From contig JAHZHY010000331.1 in NCBI GenBank assembly GCA_019420045.1, positions 1 through 6,359 on the forward strand: a DNA stretch of 6,359 nt, written 5' to 3'. The notes under the pieces were generated by a model that worked only from the letters and a program-made list of their open reading frames with translations, was not told where the DNA came from and did not search any database. Of the stretch, positions 1 through 5,881 are shown one piece after another. The translations under genes were made by a program, and so were the position numbers. Source of the stretch: Clostridiales bacterium (GTDB taxonomy: Bacteria; Bacillota; Clostridia; Oscillospirales; Butyricicoccaceae). How positions within the stretch are numbered: position 1 is the stretch's first letter; each line of letters starts with the position of its first letter.

Positions 1-178
1 CGTCGATCTTCTCCCGGTTGATATGGGATAAGCCCGCAAGGGTATAATCCCAATCTTCGGGCAGCGAAAGCATTTGCGACAACAAGCCCTTTGCCTTTAA
101 GGACAATTCCTTGTTTCGCAAGTGGTGGTTGCTCATAACGGTATATCCCGTATTTCGCTCCACTCTGAAAACTGCCAT
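1..178 (-). CDS. RepA-like replication initiator, N-terminal fragment (runs off left edge)
   Basis: Reading leftwards from the ATG at 178, the 59 visible residues begin MAVFRVERNTGYTVMSNHHL and continue with LSLKAKGLLSQMLSLPEDWD and YTLAGLSHINREKID. From memory this is the conserved N-terminus of the RepA/DnaD-like replication initiator and helix-turn-helix family carried by Firmicute plasmids and by Tn916/Tn1549-type conjugative elements. It is thought to bind the element's origin and help replisome loading. The segment LKAKGLLSQML through LAGLSHINRE is the start of the winged-helix DNA-binding domain. A GAGGAAGTGAGGA purine-rich ribosome binding site sits just before the ATG. It lies downstream of the Cys-rich gene on the same strand with a 128-bp gap, so cotranscription is plausible. 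The C-terminal part is outside the window. Confidence 0.8.
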   Translation of the reverse strand, partial: MAVFRVERNTGYTVMSNHHLRNKELSLKAKGLLSQMLSLPEDWDYTLAGLSHINREKID

Positions 179-306
179 ATTTCCTCACTTCCTCTCTTGG
201 TATGCGTGGACAATTAGAAAGCCGTTTTCGGCTGTTTTGGTATTGCAATATGCCCTTTGCCGTTTTCGCGTCTGCAAAGCCGCATGGCACAAGGGCTTTT
301 GCCCGT

Positions 307-525
307 CTATTTGTCCATGCTGGCGTGCGTTTTCCGCGTCCTTTTGCCGGGGCAATAGGGACACTCTTTGAAAACGCAAAACTCATATTTCCACCCGGGG
401 CGGTAGAAACGGCAAGTGCCGCAATCTTCATCATCTCCGGCACAACCGGATTGATAGCGGTCAAATCCCGGCTTCTGCTGCATGAGCAATTCAAACGCCC
501 GCTGCTTGCCCTTTGTGAAATACAT
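307..525 (-). CDS. Small cysteine-rich protein of conjugative-element type, function unknown
   Basis: The product is 72 residues, starting MYFTKGKQRAFELLMQQKPG. I chose the ATG at 525 rather than the longer in-frame start at 582 because AAAGGAGG lies about 10 bp before 525, and the longer version would begin inside the terminator hairpin. Six cysteines (28, 35, 38, 50, 55, 58) include two CxxC pairs (DCGTC and CPYC), suggesting a small zinc-binding fold; this is inference. Similar small Cys-rich proteins beside RepA-like genes are known to me from Firmicute conjugative transposons, without an assigned function. The gene ends with an amber codon (307-309); the same frame stays open for 30 more codons (to 214), so a longer ancestral form is possible. 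An overlapping 64-codon frame (185-379) has no convincing features. Confidence 0.7.
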   Translation of the reverse strand: MYFTKGKQRAFELLMQQKPGFDRYQSGCAGDDEDCGTCRFYRPGWKYEFCVFKECPYCPGKRTRKTHASMDK

Positions 526-552
526 TCCGGCTGCACCTCCTTTCCTGCGGGC

Positions 553-604
553 ATAAAAAAACGGCGTTACTTTCTCCCCCAAAGGGGTTAAGGTAACGCC
601 GTTT
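553..604 (-). terminator. Intrinsic terminator, minus strand, between an ICE gene remnant and the Cys-rich gene
   Basis: Positions 559-570 (AAACGGCGTTAC) and 593-604 (GTAACGCCGTTT) form a perfect 12-bp stem, with a possible small CCCC/GGGG stem inside the loop. On the minus strand the stem is followed at once by a run of T residues (plus-strand A run 554-560). There is no T run on the plus side, so it acts on leftward transcription. It lies 18 bp after a minus-strand stop codon at 622-624 and only about a dozen bases before the ribosome binding site of the Cys-rich gene. It therefore either ends the upstream transcript or attenuates entry into that gene. Confidence 0.75.
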
Positions 605-2180
605 GTGTGCGTATTCAGTTTTTAACACATTCCCTGTCTATCCGCTGTCCGCAAAACCATTGATTTTATTAGCTTTTTGCCGCTATCGCTATCACACCTC
701 ATTATTTGACCGACCTGACTTCCAGCGTATGCTGAAGGACATTGAAGCCGGGAAAGTTAACTGCGTCATCACCAAGGACCTGTCCCGGTTCGGTCGTGAG
801 CACATCATGATGGACTACTACCTGGAGTTCTACTTCCCGGAACAACGGGTCCGTTATGTAGCCGTTGACGATAATGAGGACACGGAAAAGGGCCTGAGTG
901 ACCTGGTGCCGTTCAAGAACCTGTTCAACGAATGGTTTGCCAAAGATACCAGTCGCAAGGTCAAAAACTCCCTCCGAGCCAAGTTCAAGGCGGGAGAACG
1001 CACTTTTGCCTATGCTCCCATCGGGTACAAGCGGCACCCGGAGATTAAGAACAAGCTGGTCATTGACGAGGAAACCCGGTGGATTATTGAAAAGATATTC
1101 AATCTTGCATTCTACGGGGCAGGGGCAGCCAGGATCACCCGTATTTTGACGGACGAAAAGGTTCCCACTTCTGGCTGGCTGAAATACCAGCAGGACGGAA
1201 AGTTTGCCCACATCTATGCGGATGCCCCCGAGGAAAAGCGGTATGCTTGGACGATTGCCCAAGTCAAGAGTATCTTGAAAGACGAAACCTACATCGGCAA
1301 TACGGTTCATTATCGAGAAACGAATATCTCTTATAAGAACAAAAAGCGGATGCGGAAACCAGAAAGTGAATGGATGCGGATCGAGGGGACCCATGAGGCC
1401 ATCATCTCTAAAGATGTGTTTGAACGGGTACAAGAGCAGATCGCCAGCCGCCGTAGAAAATTGGGGAACGCTACGACTCAAATATTTGCCGGGTTGGTGC
1501 GCTGCGCCGATTGTGGATGGTCTATGAGTTTCGCAACGAACAAGTGCAACAAGGTGCCGTACAGTTATTTCAACTGTACATCCTATCGGCAGTACGGTAA
1601 AATTGAGGGAAAGTGCTCCGCTCATTATGTCCGCTACGATGTTCTGTATGCCTATGTGCTGTCCCGTGTCCAGTATTGGTCGGAACGGGCTCAGATGGAC
1701 GAACAGGGCCTTTTACGGCAGCTTTTAGCGACCAGTGACAGGGAGAGAGCTGCGGCAGCCAAGCGGCAGACTGCCGAACTGGCTAAGACTCAAAAGCGCA
1801 AGGCCGAGGTGGACAAGCTGTTTGCTAAAATGTACGAGGACTGGGCCGCTGAGCGGATCACGGAGGCCAACTTCACGATGCTCTCTCAGAAGTATCAGGC
1901 GGAACAGCAGGGACTTGAATCCAAGATTCAAGTTTTGACAGTTCAACTGGCGGAAGAACGGGAAATTGCCGCCAATGCGGAAAAGTGGCTTGCCCTGATT
2001 CGTCGGTATACTGCACCCGCGGAGTTAAATGCTGAACTTCTCAATACCCTGATTGAGAAGATTGTGATTCACGAGGCCACTAAAAGTGCGGATGGGATGC
2101 GAGATCAGGAGATTGAGATTTACTACCGCTTTATCGGCAAAATCGACGAGACAAAAGGAAATATATCTTTAACTGTGTGA
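603..2180 (+). CDS. Large serine recombinase (TnpX-like), 5'-truncated and probably inactive
   Basis: The open frame gives 525 residues, but only residues from about 35 (FDRPDFQRM, base 705) match the serine recombinase family. The normal N-terminus, with the catalytic serine in a YxRLS-type motif and the GYSG segment (about 60 residues), is absent. The first 34 codons look like chance translation of other DNA, and the TTG at 603 lies inside the terminator stem with no ribosome binding site. What remains is ordered as in the family: end of the resolvase domain with SRFGR (61-65), recombinase domain (about 110-290), zinc beta-ribbon (Cys 301, 304, 325, 338), Ala/Glu/Lys-rich coiled coil (about 365-465) and a DUF4368-like C-terminus with LNTLIEKIVIH. 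The family excises and integrates mobile elements through a 5' phosphoserine on that missing serine, so this copy should not be catalytic. Treat it as a pseudogene unless a full-length version exists. Confidence 0.85.
   Translation: MCAYSVFNTFPVYPLSAKPLILLAFCRYRYHTSLFDRPDFQRMLKDIEAGKVNCVITKDLSRFGREHIMMDYYLEFYFPEQRVRYVAVDDNEDTEKGLSDLVPFKNLFNEWFAKDTSRKVKNSLRAKFKAGERTFAYAPIGYKRHPEIKNKLVIDEETRWIIEKIFNLAFYGAGAARITRILTDEKVPTSGWLKYQQDGKFAHIYADAPEEKRYAWTIAQVKSILKDETYIGNTVHYRETNISYKNKKRMRKPESEWMRIEGTHEAIISKDVFERVQEQIASRRRKLGNATTQIFAGLVRCADCGWSMSFATNKCNKVPYSYFNCTSYRQYGKIEGKCSAHYVRYDVLYAYVLSRVQYWSERAQMDEQGLLRQLLATSDRERAAAAKRQTAELAKTQKRKAEVDKLFAKMYEDWAAERITEANFTMLSQKYQAEQQGLESKIQVLTVQLAEEREIAANAEKWLALIRRYTAPAELNAELLNTLIEKIVIHEATKSADGMRDQEIEIYYRFIGKIDETKGNISLTV
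622..702 (-). pseudogene. Possible 3' remnant of a minus-strand ICE gene cut at the rearrangement junction
   Basis: A minus-strand frame from 702 to the stop at 622-624 reads MRCDSDSGKK then LIKSMVLRTADRQGMC (26 codons). It ends just before the terminator on the same strand, as expected for the tail of a real gene. The apparent ATG at 702 coincides with the region where recombinase homology begins on the other strand, so the 5' part was probably lost in the rearrangement. I do not recognise the protein. Because the piece is very short, chance openness cannot be excluded; the coherent order of tail, stop and terminator is the only support. Confidence 0.3.
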
Positions 2181-2184
2181 AACG
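2173..2184. other. Right element/chromosome junction (putative attachment site, GA core at 2179-2180)
   Basis: The recombinase stop TGA (2178-2180) overlaps codons that read, in the XRE frame, TGT GAA ACG GGG TTG TCG. XRE proteins usually have a Trp-Glu-x-Gly-x-Ser motif here; a TGG to TGT change is what is expected if the bases before GA belong to the element and those from GA onward to the chromosome. TnpX-type recombinases are known to use a GA dinucleotide core. The exact crossover is inferred from one junction only, since the other end of the element is outside the window. Confidence 0.5.
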
Positions 2185-2514
2185 GGGTTGTCGGTGCCCG
2201 ATGCCGATCTGCTGGTGAAGCTGGCCGATGTGCTGGAGACCGATGTATCCTGTTTGCTCTGTGGAGAGACTGGCGGAAGGGAAAGCCGGGGACAGGAGGC
2301 GGCGATGGTGGAGCAGTTGGTGGAGCTCAACCGTCATCTGGCGGAAAAGAATCGCAGGGCCCGGCGGATCTGGAAGGCAGTGGGGATTGCAGTGGCCTTG
2401 TTCCTTCTGTTTTATGTGCTGTTAGTGGTGCTGGGAAGCGCGGCTTTTCATCAGATGAAAGCCGAAGGAAGTGTGGGGGCCATTGTGGAAAAGCAAGAAG
2501 AATTCCAGCCGTAA
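2176..2514 (+). pseudogene. XRE-family HTH regulator with C-terminal membrane anchor, 5' part lost to insertion
   Basis: The frame reads C-ETGLSVPDADLLVKLADVLE, which is the end of an XRE/Cro helix-turn-helix domain (recognition-helix end, then the PD-LL-LAD-L helix), continuing to about residue 25 counted from the TTG at 2188. A charged linker follows (VEQLVELNRHLAEKNRRARR), then one hydrophobic segment at about residues 63-84 (VGIAVALFLLFYVLLVVLG) and a short tail. This layout is common in Clostridia XRE proteins. The N-terminal HTH helices are missing because the mobile element begins at this point. The TTG at 2188 has no good ribosome binding site, so the fragment is probably not made as a functional protein. 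It precedes the ATPase on the same strand and may once have regulated it or served as a general integration target. Confidence 0.75.
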
Positions 2515-2547
2515 CCCAGAGGGTACAGGTTCTGCTTTTGGGGGAAA

Positions 2548-2565
2548 GCAAGAAAAAAGCAAGAG
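2548..2565 (+). promoter_or_regulatory. Putative OmpR-type operator: GCAAG direct repeat, 11-bp period, upstream of first ATPase promoter
   Basis: GCAAG occurs at 2548-2552 and 2559-2563, exactly 11 bp apart, within GCAAGAAAAAAGCAAGAG. The same 18-bp pattern recurs at 5832-5849 with 15 of 18 bases identical. OmpR/PhoB-family winged-helix proteins bind as head-to-tail dimers to direct repeats with 10-11 bp period. The site lies about 45-60 bp upstream of the start point predicted from the -10 box at 2597-2602, and the -35 region there is poor, which suits an activator. Binding by the 5314-5811 regulator is inferred. Confidence 0.45.
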
Positions 2566-2593
2566 AAGGATGGGGCTTAAAAAATGGGATGTA

Positions 2594-2602
2594 TGATATA
2601 AT
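2594..2602 (+). promoter_or_regulatory. Extended -10 promoter for the first MgtA-type ATPase
   Basis: TGA followed by a perfect TATAAT (2597-2602) forms an extended -10 element (TGN-TATAAT). No good -35 hexamer lies at the usual spacing (GCTTAA at 2575-2580 is the nearest and is poor). Transcription would start near 2609, giving a leader of about 70 nt before the ATG at 2679. The putative GCAAG operator lies just upstream. Confidence 0.55.
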
Positions 2603-2678
2603 AACCGCTGAAAACATGGTGATGCCAGTCTGCAAGTGTTCTGTGGCAGCGTGAAAAATATCCTGGGGAGGTGGAAAA

Positions 2679-5296
2679 ATGCATCCCAACCATATGTCCC
2701 AGAAACAGATTTTTGAATATGCCTGCATGGATGCCGGAACATTATATCGGAAGCTGGGGGTTTCTTCTGCGGGACTCAGCCAGGAGGAAGCGGAAAAAAG
2801 CGGGGCGCAGCACGGTAAAAACAGCGGGTCGGGGCGAAAGAGCGATACCGTGCTTCACCGGCTGCGAAGAGCTTTTGTCAATCCCTTTGCCGTGATTCTA
2901 CTGGTGCTGGCCAGCATCTCCCTTGTGACCGATGTGTTTCTCGCGTCCAATTTCAGCCGCAATATGACCACGGCTATCATCATTTTGGGTATGCTGCTTG
3001 TCAGTGGCATCGTCCGCTTTATCCAGGAGCTGAGGGCCAAGCGGGTGGCCGACCGGCTGACGGAGATGATTGCCTCTGAAGTTCTGGTGCGGCGGGACGG
3101 CCGGTGGGCTCAGCTTCCCTCCGATGAACTGGTGGTGGGAGATTATGTCCGGCTGCAGGCTGGAAACCGTGTCCCGGCGGACATTCGCCTGCTTGAGGCC
3201 AGGGATCTGTTTGTCTCCCAGTCAGTGATCACCGGCGAAAGCGGGATTCTGGAAAAGCGAGCCGTAACCCTTCCGCCGGGGAAGTTCCGGGCTTACAGCC
3301 AGTGTCACAACCTGGTTTTTATGGGGTCTTCTGTCATGGGCGGCGCCGGCGAGGGCATGGTGCTGGCCGTGGGATCGGACACCGTTTACGGCGGCTTCCC
3401 CAGAAGCCAGAAGCGGCCGAAGGATGGCTTTGATCAAGGGGCCCATTCCATTGCCTGGGTGCTTATTCGCTTTATGGCGGTGCTGATCCCTGTTGTGTTT
3501 GTGGCCTGCGGGCTCACCCAGGGAAACTGGTTTTCTGCTTTTCTGTTTGCCCTGTCTGTGGCGGTGGGCTTGACGCCGGAGATGCTTCCCATGGTGATCA
3601 CAGCCTGTCTGGCCAAGGGGAGCGGGGCCATGGAAAAAAAGCAGACTGTGGTGAAAAACATCAACGCCATGCAGGGATTCGGCAGCATGGATATTTTGTG
3701 TGTGGACAAAACCGGCACTTTGACAGGGGACCGTATTTCCCTGGAATATTATATGGATATTCTGGGGAATGAAAACCAGGCCGTTTTGGATTTTGCTTAC
3801 CTCAACAGCTGTTATCATACGGGGGTACAGAACCATCTGGATGCCGCTCTTTTGAAATGCCGGGAGATGCCGGGGAAGGGTGATCATTTTCAGCAGCTTT
3901 CGGCTCAGCATCCCAAGCTGGATGAGCTCCCCTTTGACTATGACCGGAAGTTTGCCAGTGTTTTGGTGAAAGGGACAGAAAAAAATCTGCTTCTGGTCAA
4001 GGGAAGCGTTTCGGAAGTGTGCCGCCGCTGCCGCTTTGCAGAATACAAAGGCACACAAAGGGAAATGGGCGCAGAGGGCCTGGCCAGCGTACACGCCGTG
4101 GTGGATGAGATGCGGGAAGACGGTATGAAGGTGCTGGCGGTGGCCTATAAGCCAGTGGAGAAAGAGAGCCTGGAAGGAAGTGACGAACAGGATCTGATTC
4201 TGCTGGGATATCTCACCTTTTTTGACGCGCCGAAAAAAACGGCGGCCCATGCCATCCATGGATTGGAAAAATTGCATGTGGGAGTCCGGGTGGTCACCGG
4301 GGATCAGAAAGATGTGGCCCTTTCCATCTGCCGCCGGTTGGGGCTCGGCACCGGAGCGGTTCTGACCGGCGAAGAGCTGGAAGCACCACGGTGTTTGCAG
4401 AATTATCCCCCAAGCAAAAGGCGGAGATCCTGCAAACATTGCAGGAAAATGGGCATACCGTGGGATTTTTGGGGGACGGCATGAACGACCTGCCGGCCAT
4501 GGCACAGGCGGATGTGGGGATTTCGGTGGATACGGCGGCCGAGGCGGTGAAAGAAGGCGCCGATGTGATTTTGCTGAAAAAGGATCTGAATGTGCTGGAA
4601 GAAGGCATCAAGGAAGGGCGAAAAGCCTTTGCCAATGTGAGAAAATACATCAACATCACCGCATCCTCCAATTTCGGCAATATTTTTTCTATTGTCATCG
4701 CCAGTGTGATTCTTCCTTTCTTTCCCATGACCTCGGTGCAGCTGTTGCTGCTCAATCTGCTGTATGATATCCTGTGTCTGGCCTTGCCCTGGGACTATGT
4801 GGACGAGGAAAGCTGCGCCAGACCTCTGGAATGGTCCGGCCGCACTCTGGGCCGGTTTATGCGCTTTTTTGGCCCCATCAGCTCGATATTTGACCTTCTG
4901 ACTTTCGGGTATTTGTTTTTTGTCCTGTGCCCCTGGGTCTGCGGCGGCAGTTTTGCCTCTCTGGCCCATGGGGGAGAACGGCTTCGGTTTATCGCCCTGT
5001 TTCAGACGGGATGGTTTTTGGAATCCATGTGGACACAGGTGCTGATTCTGCATTTGCTGCGCACCGCCAGAATGCCCCTGGTGGAGAGCCGCCCCTCCCG
5101 GCCTGTGATGCTGGTGACGCTGCTGGGCATTTTGTTTTTCACCATTCTGACCTTTACACCCATGGGCCGATGGATTGGGCTGACGGCGCTGCCTCTTCCT
5201 TATTTCGGATTTCTGGCCATTGCCGTTCTGGCGTATTTGCTGCTTGTCACAGGGGCCAAACACTGGTACCTGAAAAGATACCATCAGCTGCTTTGA
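2679..5296 (+). pseudogene. mgtA: MgtA-type (P3B) magnesium-translocating P-type ATPase, frameshifted by a small deletion
   Basis: The ATG at 2679 follows GGGGAGG (2665-2671) at 7 bp. The first frame (2679-4484) holds a soluble N-terminus, TM1-2 (about 68-112), the actuator domain with TGES (185-188), TM3-4 with the MgtA-type VGLTPEMLPM (about 296-305), and the phosphorylation motif DKTGT (Asp 343) plus the nucleotide-binding domain. Homology stops at GEELEA (residues 564-569, to about base 4385) and resumes in another frame at TTVFAELSPKQK, then the hinge motif GDGMND (4475-4492), ASSNFGNIFS, LLLNLLYD and the C-terminal membrane helices, ending at 5296. Summed, the pieces give about 872 residues against roughly 890-900 for MgtA, so about 13 residues of the P domain are missing. 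Intact MgtA uses ATP to import Mg2+ across the cytoplasmic membrane; this copy should give a product lacking hinge and distal helices. Sequencing or assembly error is the alternative. Confidence 0.85.
4380..4391 (+). other. Frameshift/deletion point within the ATPase gene
   Basis: Up to GAA GCA (4380-4385) the frame is that of the ATG at 2679; from ACC ACG GTG (4385-4393) the family sequence continues in a frame offset by two. A loss of 3n+1 bases accounts for this. The family normally has about 13 residues (LSD-EL...-type) between the EE-E segment and TT-FA-LSP, so the loss is probably about 37-40 bases. No slippery heptamer is visible, so programmed frameshifting is unlikely, and it would not restore the missing residues. 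Confidence 0.65.
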
Positions 5297-5313
5297 GAAA
5301 GGAGGGGTCCTGT

Positions 5314-5811
5314 TTGAAACGAAACATCGGTGTTGTGTGCATGGATTCCTCCCTGGCTCGCTGGCTTGCCGAAAAGCTCCGTTTGTCGGCCCCTCCCACC
5401 CTAGCCGCAGAAGAGCTGCTGGGTGGGCTGGAAGATCTGATGGAGGAAAAAATCAGCTCTTTGATGCTGGAAGTGGGGGAGCCGGATCAGACTGCAAAAG
5501 TGGAAAATACTATTTGCTGCGGGGATCTGATCATTGACGCTCGGGCCCGCAAAGTGAAACGGGAGGGGATGGAGATCGCCCTGACGCCCAAGGAGTTTGA
5601 CATTCTTTGTTTCCTGGCTCGCAACCGGGGCCAGGTGTTTACCAAAGAGCAGATCTACCAGGCCGTGTGGGAAAGCGACTATTTGCTGGATGACAGCAAT
5701 ATCATGGCGTTTATCCGGAAGCTGCGGAAGAAAATCGAGCCCAATCCCGATGCGCCGGTATACATCCTCACCATCTGGGGCATTGGATACAAATTCAGCG
5801 ACAGGCTGTAA
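5314..5811 (+). CDS. Receiver-less OmpR/PhoB-type winged-helix transcriptional regulator
   Basis: The TTG start at 5314 is chosen because AAAGGAGG (5298-5305) precedes it at 8 bp; it lies 17 bp after the ATPase stop, so the two genes are likely cotranscribed. The product is 165 residues. Residues about 68-163 form a complete Trans_reg_C winged helix: LTPKEFDILCFLARNRGQVF, then the recognition-helix region (DDSNIMAFIRKLRKKIEP) and the closing wing WGIGYKF. The N-terminal ~65 residues are too short for a receiver domain (about 115-120 residues) and show no acidic pocket, phosphoacceptor Asp or Lys motif, although IGVVCMDSSLARWLAEKL faintly recalls a receiver's first strand and helix. No histidine kinase gene lies nearby. 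It therefore probably acts as a one-component or phosphorylation-independent DNA-binding protein. The GCAAG repeats upstream of both ATPases are its likely sites (inferred). Confidence 0.85.
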   Translation: MKRNIGVVCMDSSLARWLAEKLRLSAPPTLAAEELLGGLEDLMEEKISSLMLEVGEPDQTAKVENTICCGDLIIDARARKVKREGMEIALTPKEFDILCFLARNRGQVFTKEQIYQAVWESDYLLDDSNIMAFIRKLRKKIEPNPDAPVYILTIWGIGYKFSDRL

Positions 5812-5826
5812 CGAAAAAATCTGACC

Positions 5827-5881
5827 AAATCGCAAGAAAATCGCAAGGGTTTGACCATGTGATTTTTCTTGCGATTTTTTT
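5827..5881 (+). terminator. Strong intrinsic terminator after the regulator gene
   Basis: Positions 5827-5842 (AAATCGCAAGAAAATC) pair with 5861-5877 (GATTTTTCTTGCGATTT) over 16 bp with a single bulged T, followed by a run of seven T residues ending at 5881. It begins 16 bp after the regulator stop codon. The left arm contains the GCAAG direct repeat and the right arm an inverted copy of the same motif, so the terminator and a candidate regulator-binding site share the same bases. Confidence 0.85.
5832..5849 (+). promoter_or_regulatory. Second copy of the GCAAG direct repeat, 11-bp period
   Basis: GCAAG at 5832-5836 and 5843-5847 are exactly 11 bp apart in GCAAGAAAATCGCAAGGG, matching the copy at 2548-2565 at 15 of 18 positions. 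The second half-site (5843-5847) falls in the terminator loop and is not needed for the stem, which argues that it is not merely a by-product of the hairpin. A further inverted GCAAGAAAAATC lies in the right stem arm. It lies about 235 bp before the second ATPase start. Binding by the adjacent regulator is inferred. Confidence 0.4.

Larger units (their letters stand above)
1..2180. mobile_element. Integrative-element DNA (ICE backbone plus truncated serine recombinase), left end outside window
   Basis: Positions 1 to about 700 carry minus-strand genes of conjugative-transposon type (RepA-like initiator, small Cys-rich protein). From about 700 to 2180 lies the plus-strand remainder of a large serine recombinase, a gene normally found at the extreme end of such elements. 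The right boundary is placed at the recombinase stop codon because the next in-frame codons belong to an interrupted XRE regulator. The two halves may come from one rearranged element or from two elements fused near 700: each flanking gene has lost its 5' part there. The left terminus is not in the window, so class and length of the element cannot be given. Confidence 0.7.

Noticed and set aside
214..306. Amber read-through extension of the Cys-rich protein by 30 codons
   Set aside because: The frame is open but there is no sign of suppression or selenocysteine/pyrrolysine machinery; it is recorded only as a possible ancestral C-terminus.
185..379. 64-codon minus-strand frame between the RepA-like and Cys-rich genes
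   Set aside because: It overlaps the Cys-rich gene out of frame, has no clear ribosome binding site and no recognisable motif.
681..692. CGCTAT CGCTAT direct repeat near the recombinase junction as an attachment or target-site duplication
   Set aside because: Two tandem hexamers without a partner elsewhere in the window are not evidence for a target-site duplication.
4370..4400. Programmed ribosomal frameshift joining the two ATPase pieces
   Set aside because: There is no slippery heptamer or clear stimulator, and family residues are missing at the joint, which a frameshift cannot restore.
3222..4505. Long minus-strand open frame opposite the ATPase (also 4403-5284 and 702-1625)
   Set aside because: Low-complexity His/Gln/Pro-rich or unfamiliar translations lie exactly antisense to strongly recognisable plus-strand proteins; these are codon-bias shadows.
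4927..5313. Longer N-terminus for the winged-helix regulator reaching back into the ATPase
   Set aside because: The upstream frame is antiregister to the ATPase C-terminus, and a good ribosome binding site precedes the TTG at 5314.
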